A stretch of DNA of 64,000 nucleotides from Hassallia sp050875635 (GCF_050875635.1 NZ_JBPAOH010000023.1:1-64000), one strand, 5' to 3'. Positions 8,605 through 16,848 are shown, counted from the stretch's first letter. The notes: a model not told the origin generated them from the letters alone. Program-made: numbers and translations.

Positions 8605-8717
8605 TTTGTTAATCCGGAAATAATTTCTCTTGCAAAGGTAGGGTATATGCCCTACCTTTCACTTTTATGGGGTGTTTGCGTGAAAATAAAGAATAAAAGT
8701 GAGTAAGGTTAAGAATT

Positions 8718-9350
8718 ATGCTTTCATCTCCTTTGATATTGCAACTTCCGTCATCAATACAAATGACAGACGAGCAATTTTTCGAGTTTTGTCAGGTGAA
8801 TCGTGACTTACGCATTGAGCGGAATAAACTTAAAGAAATATCAATTATGCCCCCAACTGGGTCAGAGACAGGAAATCGTAACTTCAATTTAGCCGGACAG
8901 TTATATATTTGGGCAGAAAAAGACGGCACAGGTATTTGTTTTGACTCCAGCACGGGATTTAAGTTATCAACAGGTGCAGAGCGAGCCTCCTTTGGAGGAG
9001 CTTCTCCTTACGGAGACGCTACGCGAACGCTAACGCCTGATGCTTCCTGGATTAAACTAGAACGGTGGAATACTCTTGACAGCGAACAACAGCAAAAGTT
9101 TGCTCCCCTAAGTCCTGATTTTGTAATTGAACTGCGATCGCCAAGCGACAACCTTCAACCTTTGAAGGATAAAATGGAAGAATACATGAGAGAACCGGGA
9201 ATACAGTTAGGCTGGTTGATTGACCGCAAGAATCGTAGAGTCTATATTTATCGTCCGGGAATGCCAGAGCAATGTCTAGAAAATCCTGATAACATAAGTG
9301 GCGAGTCGGTATTACCTGGGTTTATTCTTAATATGAGTAAAGTTTGGTAA
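8718..9350 (+). CDS. Uma2-family (DUF820) putative endonuclease, copy 1
   Basis: A 210-residue protein of the Uma2/DUF820 family, which is greatly expanded in cyanobacteria and has a PD-(D/E)xK-like fold (family knowledge). Visible hallmarks are the N-terminal MTDEQFFEFC helix, an acidic PDFVIELRS strand followed by KMEEYMREPGIQLGWLID, and VYIYRPG near the end. The biochemical role is not established. A near-identical copy lies at 14.4 kb. Compared with that copy, 16 extra residues (about 90-105) sit between AER and TPDASW, encoded by a small palindromic repeat. Start and upstream sequence resemble those of the second copy, so the duplication included the leader. Confidence 0.85.
   Translation: MLSSPLILQLPSSIQMTDEQFFEFCQVNRDLRIERNKLKEISIMPPTGSETGNRNFNLAGQLYIWAEKDGTGICFDSSTGFKLSTGAERASFGGASPYGDATRTLTPDASWIKLERWNTLDSEQQQKFAPLSPDFVIELRSPSDNLQPLKDKMEEYMREPGIQLGWLIDRKNRRVYIYRPGMPEQCLENPDNISGESVLPGFILNMSKVW
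8985..9032 (+). repeat. 48-bp palindromic repeat inserted in frame in the Uma2 gene
   Basis: Exactly 48 bases are absent from the paralogous gene at 14.4 kb, adding 16 codons. The insert contains small palindromes (CCTCCTTTGGAGG and TCTCCTTACGGAGA) and then GCTACGCGAACG. A close relative, CTTCTCCTTTCGGAGACG followed by CTGCGCGAACG, lies in intergenic DNA near 25.17 kb. Confidence 0.85.
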
Positions 9351-9353
9351 TAG

Positions 9354-11531
9354 CTATTTTTGATTAGATAATATTGTGTACGCTTCATTAATCAGCCGCA
9401 TTTTCTCTTGCGCTTCTTTTTGTAGTTGCGGCTTATCAATAAATAAATCTGGATGCCATTTTTTTACTAAAATTCGATAAGCTTGTTTCATCTCAGCAAA
9501 TGAAGCATTAGATTGCACTTCTAAAGTTGCATAAGCGCGAGTAATTTTGTCTTTTTCTGCTTCTGTTTTATTGCTTTGAGTTTTATTCTGCTGTTTCCCT
9601 GTTGAACCCATTTCCGCTTTCATTTGCGCTATTTCCTCATCAAGTTCCCAAGTGCGAAATTGCGCTTCAACTTGTTCTGGGGATGAAGGGGATGAGGGGG
9701 GGATGGGGGGAGGGGAGGATGGGGAGATGGGGGGAGGGGGGGAGGGGGGGAAAGAATTATTCTCCTTGTCTCCTTGTCTCCTTGTCTCCTTGTCTCCCTT
9801 GTCTGCCTTGTCTGCCTTGTCTCCCTTGTCTCCCCCATCTACCCTATCTGGATACGGTTGATAATTTGAAGATATATTCGCTTTTTCTAACTCTTGCAGC
9901 AACTGATTAAATACATTTTGTAACTGCTGCAATTCTTCACGTTTATTAGTGATTTCAACTGATTTGCCAACTTCAAATCTAATTACTTTATCAGCTTTTT
10001 TTTCATATTCAGTTAATATTGATAAACCTTGACTGCTGAAGCGAGATAAATAATCTTCAGCCGCTGTTATACAAATTTGGGCAACTTGTTGATGATAAGA
10101 TTCGGTTGCTGATTTTTCATCTTGTTTTTGTATATTCTTATTTAATATATAGGAAATACTGCCAACTACAGCCGCTCCGACGGGACCACCTAACAACCAA
10201 CCAATACCACTACCAACGGCTATAGAACCAGTTTCACTCAAATCATCGGCATTACTCGGTTTAGGAGGTAAAGTAATTTGGGGAACGTTTGGGAAGCTAA
10301 TTAATAAATCTTCTGGTCTTTCTTCTTGAAAGAATTCATAAGCTTGATAAAGCCATTTGACTACAGCTAATTGCAATTCTGTCAAGTCTTTTTTTAAAGT
10401 GCTTGCTTGCCAAGATTTAAAGTTATTTTCTGCTAAGGCAACTGCTGCTTCAGTTTGGTATTTTGTTAGTAGATTCGGTAAATCTAGCCAACCGCGTAAC
10501 TCAGCAACGCTTGTATTAAAGCCTTTTTGAATTAATTTTTCCGCTTTTTGTTTAATTTCAATTTTGGCTTTGTTTTTTTCATCAAGAGATTTAATTTCAC
10601 TAGCGAGGGGGTCAATTTTCGCTTTTAATGATAGTATAATTTGAGAAGCGCTTACTTGCACTCTTGGTAAACGCACACCACCGCGATTTTGTTGCAGTAT
10701 CCCTACAATATTTTGCAAAGCTGATTCAAAAGCTACTAAACCGCTACTGCTAGCTTGAGTTACATCACCTTTTAATCTTGCTCTTAAAGCCGGTAAAGCA
10801 TCAACGCGATATAAATTGCTAAAACCCGCAGGTAATTCCGCTCGAAAACTTTCCGCAACAAACAACAAGCGATTTTGGACTTGTTTTTGTTCATCGGGTT
10901 CGAGTAAGTTAAGAAAATTGGCAACAAAAATAACTGTCTTAATCTTGCGATCTAATAGCCAATCTCGCAAATTTTCGCGCTCACCTAAAGTCATCAACTT
11001 GCGTGCATCCAGTAATTGTATTACTAAATCTGCACTTAATAGCTGCTCTTTCACTAAATTATCTTGTTCTTCTCTATCATTCGTTCCCGGTAAATCGATA
11101 AATTCTACACCCGTTTCTAAAAAAGGATGAGGACAGAAAACTTCTACAGATGCAACATCTTTTCGCATCTGTCTGTTATTATCAAGAATTGCGAATTCTT
11201 TTAAAATTTCCGTTCCACTGCGATAGATTTCTGTACCATCTACCAAAATGATGCGAGTTTGCAAGTCAGTACCATACTTGACAGTAATCGCTGCACCTGT
11301 GGTAGGAATTAAATCAATCGGTAAAGTGCGATTTCCCAACATCGCATTTAGCAAAGTTGACTTACCATGATTAAATGGACCAAATACCGCAATCCGAAAG
11401 CTAGGATTTGCTAAGTGGTTGGAAATAGCAATTATATCTTGATAAAGTTGTGATTTGCGGTCTATATCGAGTAATGCAGATGCAGACTTGAGAGAATCAG
11501 AAAGTTTTTTGTACACTTCATTTTGTTGCAT
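9354..11531 (-). CDS. Dynamin-like GTPase with C-terminal J domain
   Basis: A 725-residue protein. The N-terminal dynamin-type GTPase has P-loop GPFNHGKS (51-58), switch-I threonines in IPTTG (near 76) and DLPG (146-149). A long helical stalk follows, with a glycine-rich hydrophobic hairpin (about 430-460) that could enter a membrane. Next is a low-complexity stretch (GDK repeats, then Pro/Ser-rich), and a J domain (about 660-725) with the HPD motif in KKWHPDLF. Dynamins remodel membranes; J domains recruit and stimulate Hsp70. The fusion suggests chaperone-assisted assembly or disassembly of the dynamin polymer, which is inference. It is the last gene of a minus-strand set with the BDLP-type dynamin, 126 bases apart. 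It ends three bases from the convergent Uma2 gene. Confidence 0.85.
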   Translation of the reverse strand: MQQNEVYKKLSDSLKSASALLDIDRKSQLYQDIIAISNHLANPSFRIAVFGPFNHGKSTLLNAMLGNRTLPIDLIPTTGAAITVKYGTDLQTRIILVDGTEIYRSGTEILKEFAILDNNRQMRKDVASVEVFCPHPFLETGVEFIDLPGTNDREEQDNLVKEQLLSADLVIQLLDARKLMTLGERENLRDWLLDRKIKTVIFVANFLNLLEPDEQKQVQNRLLFVAESFRAELPAGFSNLYRVDALPALRARLKGDVTQASSSGLVAFESALQNIVGILQQNRGGVRLPRVQVSASQIILSLKAKIDPLASEIKSLDEKNKAKIEIKQKAEKLIQKGFNTSVAELRGWLDLPNLLTKYQTEAAVALAENNFKSWQASTLKKDLTELQLAVVKWLYQAYEFFQEERPEDLLISFPNVPQITLPPKPSNADDLSETGSIAVGSGIGWLLGGPVGAAVVGSISYILNKNIQKQDEKSATESYHQQVAQICITAAEDYLSRFSSQGLSILTEYEKKADKVIRFEVGKSVEITNKREELQQLQNVFNQLLQELEKANISSNYQPYPDRVDGGDKGDKADKADKGDKETRRQGDKENNSFPPSPPPPISPSSPPPIPPSSPSSPEQVEAQFRTWELDEEIAQMKAEMGSTGKQQNKTQSNKTEAEKDKITRAYATLEVQSNASFAEMKQAYRILVKKWHPDLFIDKPQLQKEAQEKMRLINEAYTILSNQK
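9675..9845. repeat. Tandem repeats inside the dynamin-J coding region
   Basis: Purine/pyrimidine-skewed units encode the linker before the J domain. GGGGGAGGGG-type units read on the coding strand as Pro/Ser codons. CTCCTTGT/CTCCCTTGT units read as Gly-Asp-Lys and Glu-Thr-Arg-Arg. The same nucleotide units are intergenic at 21.5 kb and coding at 39.9 and 52.0 kb. Confidence 0.85.
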
Positions 11532-11571
11532 AAGACAGTTTCAGTAGTTTTCTCATAACCACAGAAACCTC

Positions 11572-11652
11572 TCCCCCAACTTCTCCCCTACAAGGTGAGG
11601 GGAGTAAGATTTCCCCCTTCCCTTGTAGGGAAGGGGGTTAGGGGGTTAGGTT
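11572..11652. repeat. Dispersed C/G-rich repeat between the dynamin genes
   Basis: CTCCCCTACAAGGTGAGGGG and CCCTTCCCTTGTAGGGAAGG form two imperfect palindromes followed by GGGGTTAGGGGGTTAGG. It looks like a common cyanobacterial dispersed repeat, and it lies between the two dynamin genes. It could act as an attenuator between them; this is not shown. Confidence 0.7.
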
Positions 11653-11657
11653 TTCCG

Positions 11658-13733
11658 TTAGCTGTAATAAGCTAACAAATTGCTATACGCTGCTTCAATT
11701 TTCTGCAATTGAAATATTACATCTTCCTGTAAATTCTTCAACCGCTTTAACTCGCTTTCTCGATTTATCTCGCGTGTTTCTTTTTGCTGAAGCAAATTAT
11801 CTAACTCAGATTTGCGAGAAGCGATATCATCGTTAATTCGCTTGCTCACTTCTCTTTCATAAGAGTCAAAACACTCTTTCACTGCATCATGAACAGTTTT
11901 TGATTGTTCCTCTGCTACTTGCGGCAGATATTTTACTAACTCTTTTTTTGCTGTTTTCACTAACTCTTTCCGCGCTTGATCTGCTTGCAAAAATCCTACA
12001 CCCAATCCAAGTAAAGCAAATCCAATTGGTCCGAGAAAAATACCTGTGACTGCTGTAATTATCCCACCAATACCAATTACAGTAAAGTAGTTTAACAAAA
12101 TATTTTTCCAATCAAATCCGGCACCTGCCATTGCAAAGCCGGCAAGGTTTCCATTAGATAAAGATAATAACCCCATTGCCCATTTTGCCCATTCCGGGGA
12201 GTTATCATCTTCAGTAGTGGTAGAATTGAGTTTGACCTTTTCTCCAGTTAGCTTTTCGGTTATTTGGTCTGTGACTTGACTGTAAGATGCCCCATATTGG
12301 GAAGCGCTGCGAGTAAGTTGTTTGAAAGCTGCATTTATTTCATTTTCAGCGGTTAAAGTCCAAGCGGCAAATTTATCGGTGATATACTGTTCAAAGGCTT
12401 TTTGGAGTGCCGAATTAAATGCTTCGCGCTTACCGCTGCTGAGAAAATCAAACAGATTTAATTCGGGTTGATAGCGCAAGAAATCAGTTTCAAAGGTATT
12501 GCCTAAATTTAAAACGTAGCTGCGAAAAGAATCTGCGATCGCTCTTGCCTGATTATCTCTAGTTTTGATAATTTCTGCTTGAAATTCATCGCGAATATTT
12601 GTCAGCTTACTAAATTCCGGTTCAACTGAATCAATTCTTTTTTTCAATTCGTTGACATCTTGGTCAAGTAATGGTATCCTCCTTTCAATTGCTTCGCGGG
12701 TATGATTGCAAGCACCTCTAGCTAAAGTTCTAACTTGACGCAATTCGGCGATCGCACGTTCTCTAGTCAAAAAAGTATTCAGCGCTTGCATAAACTCTCC
12801 AAAGCCAGTTTTTTCTAACCCAGCTTGGGGATTTTTTAAGCGTCGTCTTAATGCTTGAATTGACGAAACCTCAAATACACGCTCTTCGTAAACATTTTGT
12901 CCATCTACATAACAATATTCTGCCAGGTTTGCGCTGAATACTTGCCGCAATCTGTCTTCAGAAGCTTTTAATTCTTCTTCATCATCCGGATCGATCAATG
13001 ATTCTTTCACCTGATCCCAAGCATTGATTAAGAAGAAAACAGTCAATCCTCTACCTTTAATATAATTTTCTAAATAGCGACGCTCACCCAAAGTGCAAGG
13101 TTGCGACGCTCTCATCACAAAGAGAATTGCATGACAATTATTTACATAACCTAACGATAATTCGTTTCGCGCTTCTGTATCATTCAAACCCGGACTATCA
13201 ACAATTTCAATTCCCTTTTCTAACAACGGTAAAGGATACTCTACAACTGCATAATCAACATCGGGAAATGCTTGTTTTTTCTCTTGTTCTAATTTCTTCG
13301 CTTCCGTTGGGTCGATAGTATATTTATATTTAAAGCTGGCGAAATCAAGTTCTTGAGGACTTTTGCCATCATTGAAATGAACAGTAACTTTCTTCTCTGA
13401 ACCATATCGCAACACTGTTAAGACTGCGGTACAGGGATTCACATCACTCGGTAATAGATTTTCCCCAATCAAAGCGTTGAGAAAGGTGCTTTTTCCGCGT
13501 TTCATATCGCCTAAAACTAAAAGCCGAAATACACCGTTTTTGAGATTTTTACTCGCTATCGTAATATCTTCAATATCTCGTTCTAAACTAAGCTTTCCTG
13601 ATGTATTTCCGTCTAATTCAGCTTTAGTAATTGTCTCTGCAATATTGCTCAAACAAACGGAAATTTCTGAGCGCACTTGAGCAACGCGCTCTAAATCGTT
13701 GATGAATTTGTCAGTATCAACTTGACGATTCAT
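11658..13733 (-). CDS. Bacterial dynamin-like protein (BDLP1 orthologue)
   Basis: A 691-residue dynamin-family GTPase that binds and tubulates membranes. P-loop GDMKRGKS (about 75-82), switch threonine in NPCTAV, DSPG in the G3 motif and NAWD as G4. The hydrophobic paddle is the region with LLNYFTVIGIGGIITAV and GPIGFALLGLGVGFL (about 545-585). As I recall it, the Nostoc punctiforme BDLP (693 residues, crystallised) is nearly the same throughout, so orthology is strong. It lies between a small membrane protein (18 bases upstream) and the dynamin-J gene, forming a probable three-gene operon. Pairs of adjacent bacterial dynamins often form hetero-oligomers in other phyla, so partnership with the J-domain dynamin is plausible. 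Frame, length and GTPase motifs appear intact. Confidence 0.95.
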   Translation of the reverse strand: MNRQVDTDKFINDLERVAQVRSEISVCLSNIAETITKAELDGNTSGKLSLERDIEDITIASKNLKNGVFRLLVLGDMKRGKSTFLNALIGENLLPSDVNPCTAVLTVLRYGSEKKVTVHFNDGKSPQELDFASFKYKYTIDPTEAKKLEQEKKQAFPDVDYAVVEYPLPLLEKGIEIVDSPGLNDTEARNELSLGYVNNCHAILFVMRASQPCTLGERRYLENYIKGRGLTVFFLINAWDQVKESLIDPDDEEELKASEDRLRQVFSANLAEYCYVDGQNVYEERVFEVSSIQALRRRLKNPQAGLEKTGFGEFMQALNTFLTRERAIAELRQVRTLARGACNHTREAIERRIPLLDQDVNELKKRIDSVEPEFSKLTNIRDEFQAEIIKTRDNQARAIADSFRSYVLNLGNTFETDFLRYQPELNLFDFLSSGKREAFNSALQKAFEQYITDKFAAWTLTAENEINAAFKQLTRSASQYGASYSQVTDQITEKLTGEKVKLNSTTTEDDNSPEWAKWAMGLLSLSNGNLAGFAMAGAGFDWKNILLNYFTVIGIGGIITAVTGIFLGPIGFALLGLGVGFLQADQARKELVKTAKKELVKYLPQVAEEQSKTVHDAVKECFDSYEREVSKRINDDIASRKSELDNLLQQKETREINRESELKRLKNLQEDVIFQLQKIEAAYSNLLAYYS

Positions 13734-13751
13734 GATGATTGCATCCCTAAT

Positions 13752-14114
13752 TTAAGGCTTTTTAGAATCAAAAAATAGTTTGTAAGATATCCACGTCAGC
13801 GCAGTGACAATTATAATCCCTGCGACAATTGAAGCTATTTTCACAGCAACCAGCGCTGCTACACCGATAGCGAGAAGCTTCCCAGCGAGAATAACTTTTT
13901 TCGTCAAAAGTTTTTGAGAATTTTCTGGCTGATGTTTAACAGTTTTATAAATCGGTGTATTGTCAGCATAGATATCAGCTTCCATTTCCCGGAGTCGTAT
14001 TTCAACTTCTCGTTGTCGCAGTTCGCGTTCTCGACGTTCGAGTTCATTATAGCGATGTCTAGCGACAAGCCGCTTTGCGTCTACGCCTTCTGATTTCATT
14101 GGTGTCCACCCCAT
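13752..14114 (-). CDS. Small coiled-coil membrane protein upstream of BDLP
   Basis: A 120-residue protein I do not recognise. Residues about 25-48 are a charged heptad-like helix (ELERRERELRQREVEIRLRE). Residues about 72-112 are one long or two short hydrophobic segments, and the tail is basic. It ends 18 bases before the BDLP start and probably opens the dynamin operon, so it could be a membrane anchor or partner for the GTPases (inference). The first 25 residues are suspicious: codons about 10-21 (EGVDAKRLVARHR) are exactly a 35-base dispersed repeat found inverted at 14976-15010. The original start may have been displaced by repeat insertion; an internal start after the repeat is possible, though no Met is near. 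Confidence 0.65.
   Translation of the reverse strand: MGWTPMKSEGVDAKRLVARHRYNELERRERELRQREVEIRLREMEADIYADNTPIYKTVKHQPENSQKLLTKKVILAGKLLAIGVAALVAVKIASIVAGIIIVTALTWISYKLFFDSKKP
14052..14086 (-). repeat. 35-bp inverted repeat, left copy (coding)
   Basis: A perfect reverse complement of 14976-15010 (ends GCGATGTCTAGCG and TTTGCGTCTACGC). It is read in frame at the N-terminus of the small membrane protein. With its partner it brackets the second Uma2 gene. Confidence 0.92.
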
Positions 14115-14386
14115 CTAGGACAATAAAATAATCACAGCATTCTTCAATTCAACAATACTGTATCCTAATTGACATGCAAATAAATAAAACCAGTAATATT
14201 ACGAAAATAAAGTTTAAATTGCTTATTAAGCTAAAAAAAGAAAAAGTAAAATTACTTAGATATTAGATTCCACAAGAACAACTTGAGTTCCAGAAATTTA
14301 TAGTAAAAATTTCGCGTAAACCTACCTGAGATTTACCAAAAAAGCTAAAAGAAAGTGAAAATAAAAAATAAAAAAGGGAGTAAATT
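14115..14386. other. Divergent intergenic region
   Basis: AT-rich DNA between the dynamin operon (leftward) and the second Uma2 gene (rightward). It must hold promoters for both; I could not fix them. The sequence just before 14387 (GTGAAAATAAAAAAT, GGGAGTAAATT) resembles that before the first Uma2 copy. Confidence 0.5.
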
Positions 14387-14974
14387 ATGCTTTCATCCCC
14401 TATTGTCGTGCTAATTCCGCCATCAATGCAAATGACAGACGAGCAGTTTTTCGAGTTCTGTCAGGTGAATCGTGACTTACGCATTGAGCGGAATAAACTT
14501 GGAGAAATCTCAATTATGCCCCCAACTGGTTCAGAAACAGGAAATCGTAACTTTAATATTGCTTTACAGGTAGGAATTTGGGCAGAACAGGATGGTACAG
14601 GTATTTGTTTTGACTCTAGTACGGGGTTTAAGCTGTCAACAGGTGCGGATCGTTCTCCTGATGTTTCCTGGATTAAATTAGAACGTTGGAATACTCTCTC
14701 AAGCGAACAGCAGCAAAGGTTTGCACCAATTTGTCCTGATTTTGTCATTGAACTCAGGTCAGCTTCTGATAACCTGCAACCTTTGAAAGAAAAAATGGAA
14801 GAATATATGAGGGAACCGGGAATACAGCTAGGTTGGTTGATTGACCGCAAGAATCGGAGAGTCTATATTTATCGTCCGGGTCAACCAGAGGAATGTTTAG
14901 AAAATCCAGATAAAATAAGTGGCGACGATCGCATTTTACCTGGATTTGTTTTGAATACAAGTAAAGTTTGGTAA
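14387..14974 (+). CDS. Uma2-family (DUF820) putative endonuclease, copy 2
   Basis: A 195-residue Uma2/DUF820 protein sharing almost all residues with the copy at 8.7 kb, including MTDEQFFEFCQVNRD, CPDFVIELRS and KMEEYMREPGIQLGWLID. It lacks the 16-residue repeat insert, so it shows the ancestral arrangement. A PD-(D/E)xK-like nuclease fold is expected from the family; the function is not established. GGGAG lies 9-14 bases before the ATG. The gene is bracketed by perfect 35-bp inverted repeats (14052-14086 and 14976-15010), the right one starting two bases after the stop. The two Uma2 genes lie in direct orientation around the dynamin operon. Confidence 0.86.
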   Translation: MLSSPIVVLIPPSMQMTDEQFFEFCQVNRDLRIERNKLGEISIMPPTGSETGNRNFNIALQVGIWAEQDGTGICFDSSTGFKLSTGADRSPDVSWIKLERWNTLSSEQQQRFAPICPDFVIELRSASDNLQPLKEKMEEYMREPGIQLGWLIDRKNRRVYIYRPGQPEECLENPDKISGDDRILPGFVLNTSKVW

Positions 14975-14975
14975 A

Positions 14976-15010
14976 GCGTAGACGCAAAGCGGCTTGTCGC
15001 TAGACATCGC
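14976..15010 (+). repeat. 35-bp inverted repeat, right copy
   Basis: Reverse complement of 14052-14086 with no mismatch. It begins immediately after the Uma2 stop codon and ends 19 bases before the convergent HlyD-family gene. Confidence 0.92.
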
Positions 15011-15028
15011 CTGCACATGAATTGTGAT

Positions 15029-16123
15029 TTATCGAGTTTCCACTGTCACATCTGCGCTAATTCCCGGACCAATTCGAGATTCATAACCGCGAATACTCTC
15101 AGGTTCAAGCATTATCTTCACCGGAACTCGTTGCACCGTATTATTATTATTAGAATTAGCCGAGGGGCTATTTTGGGGCGTGGGGGCAAACCTGCTAAAA
15201 GAGGCAGGTGATATACTATCTACCTTGCCGATAAATTTGCGACTGGGGAAAGCAGCAATTTTGATTTCGGCTTTTTGTCCCGGACGTATCTTTTCTAACT
15301 GAGTTTCCTTAAAGTTAGCAACAACCCAAGGATTGGGCTGCACAACTGACATCAGAGTTTGTCCTGGTTGCACCTGCTGACCTACTCGGACATCTTTGTT
15401 ACCAACTTGACCGCCGAGCATGGCAGTAATTTTGGTGTAGGATAGCTGGAGTTCAGCTTGTTTTAATTGTGCTTGTTTTTGCGCGATCGCTGCTTGTGCG
15501 GCTTTGTATTGTTGCCGATTTAACTCGACTTGCTGATTAATACTTTGTGATTTGCTAGCTGCGATTTTGGCTTGAGCAGCCGCATTTCCCGCAGGTGGAC
15601 GCACGCTCGCCGTATCAATTGTAACGACATTATTGATATTTTGCCGTGCCACTTCTGCTTGTTGCTTGGCTAGTTCTAAATCGGCTTTTGCTTGTGCTAA
15701 AGATACTTGGTATTCGCGGGGATCGAGTTGTACTAATACTTCCCCTGGTTTTACCGATTGGTTATCTTTGCTGGCAACTGCCATAACTACCCCAGCAATG
15801 CGGGAATTCACAGGATAAATATCTGCGGAAACATAAGCATTATCTGTTACCTGGTGATATTTAGCAAACTGCATGTAGCGGTAAGCATAAATTCCCGCAG
15901 CGATCGCCCCAGCACCTAACGTTACTCCTACGATCAAAAAGGGTAACAGTTTGCGGTTGCGAGGTCGCGATACAGGTTTTTCATCTCTAGGAGATTCTAT
16001 CGGAGCGATCGCTGTCACCTCATGCTCCGAAACTGAAGTTTTTTGTGCATCCATTTGTGTAATTTGCTCAGTCTGTTTTGATGACTCTAGACGTTCCATC
16101 AGTAACCTTAGTTTCGGCAACAA
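15029..16123 (-). CDS. HlyD/EmrA-family membrane fusion protein
   Basis: The periplasmic adaptor subunit of an efflux or secretion pump, linking an inner-membrane transporter to an outer-membrane channel. About 58 cytoplasmic residues are followed by a single transmembrane helix (LLPFLIVGVTLGAGAIAAGI, about 59-78). Then come the first half of the biotinyl-lipoyl domain (DNAYVSADIYPVNSRIAGVV and NQSVKPGEVLVQLDP), a helical hairpin rich in Gln/Ala, the second lipoyl half and a beta-barrel. The length of 364 residues is typical of EmrA-like proteins. No transporter gene is adjacent, so its partner is elsewhere or lost. The first Met may be followed by a better start eight codons later (MERLESSK); neither has a clear ribosome-binding site. 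Confidence 0.88.
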   Translation of the reverse strand: MLPKLRLLMERLESSKQTEQITQMDAQKTSVSEHEVTAIAPIESPRDEKPVSRPRNRKLLPFLIVGVTLGAGAIAAGIYAYRYMQFAKYHQVTDNAYVSADIYPVNSRIAGVVMAVASKDNQSVKPGEVLVQLDPREYQVSLAQAKADLELAKQQAEVARQNINNVVTIDTASVRPPAGNAAAQAKIAASKSQSINQQVELNRQQYKAAQAAIAQKQAQLKQAELQLSYTKITAMLGGQVGNKDVRVGQQVQPGQTLMSVVQPNPWVVANFKETQLEKIRPGQKAEIKIAAFPSRKFIGKVDSISPASFSRFAPTPQNSPSANSNNNNTVQRVPVKIMLEPESIRGYESRIGPGISADVTVETR

Positions 16124-16301
16124 TTAGGGCTGGAGTTAGTAAACAAGATTAACGGTAAACTAGTCAATACCTCCAGCGCCAGATTTTTGGAATAATGTTG
16201 TTGCCTATACAAATTCTAGCTAAGTATATACTGAGCCGGAGCGAATAGCATCAATCAATTAATCCTAGCTTTGTTTAAAATCAAAGCAAGGAGGTATGAC
16301 A

Positions 16302-16505
16302 ATGAAATGGCGTGTAATTCTTGAACCAGATTTAGAAACAGGTGAATGGGCAGTATGGTGTCCAGAGTTACCAGGTTGCGTTTCCGCCGGAGAAACCGAG
16401 CAAGAAGCTTTAGAAAATATTCGTGAAGCGATCGCATTATATCTTGAACCCGACTTCATTAAACTAGCACCCGGAGCGGTTACACGCGAGGTTACTATTG
16501 GATGA
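16302..16505 (+). CDS. hicB: HicB-family antitoxin
   Basis: Antitoxin of a type II HicBA module that binds and inhibits HicA. The residues WRVILEPDLETGEWAVWCPE and LPGCVSAGETEQEALENIREA are the partial RNase-H-like HicB fold; a DNA-binding C-terminal domain is missing, as in many short HicB proteins. The start is set by AAGGAGG (16288-16294): the ATG at 16296 is too close, the one at 16302 has proper spacing, giving 67 residues. The last four bases overlap the start of hicA (ATGA), so the two are translationally coupled. The order antitoxin-toxin is the reverse of the E. coli locus but common elsewhere. Both genes appear intact, unlike the two toxin loci further right. Confidence 0.85.
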   Translation: MKWRVILEPDLETGEWAVWCPELPGCVSAGETEQEALENIREAIALYLEPDFIKLAPGAVTREVTIG

Positions 16506-16723
16506 GCCGTACCCGAAGAATGAATGCATTGGAAGTTGAAAGCATCTTGCAACGTTACGGCTTTGAGTTAGTCTCTCAAAAAGGTAGTCATCGTAAATGG
16601 CGAAATATTGACCGACAACTTCAGGTAATTGTACCATATCACAAAGGTCGTGATTTACCTATAGGAACGCAACGTAACATCATGCTCGGTGCAGATATTC
16701 CAGAATCCGAATGGAAAGCGTAA
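16502..16723 (+). CDS. hicA: HicA-family mRNA interferase toxin
   Basis: A 73-residue toxin with a double-stranded-RNA-binding-like fold that cleaves mRNA. The catalytic histidine is His30 in QKGSHRKWRN, the hallmark GSH segment of HicA/YcfA proteins. VIVPYHKGRDLPIGTQRNIM is the conserved C-terminal strand and helix. It overlaps hicB by four bases (ATGA). A second Met at residue 7 could be the true start, which would remove the coupling. No damage is visible, so the module may be active. Confidence 0.87.
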   Translation: MSRTRRMNALEVESILQRYGFELVSQKGSHRKWRNIDRQLQVIVPYHKGRDLPIGTQRNIMLGADIPESEWKA

Positions 16724-16848
16724 ATCTTATAAATATCTAAAAAATCCTGCTGTGGTCAGTGGTAATTTTGTATTGCCTAAGTTTATCCTGAATACGACCA
16801 CTAATATAAGCCAAAATTTTTATAGGTAAGAACTCAGGTAAATTTAAC

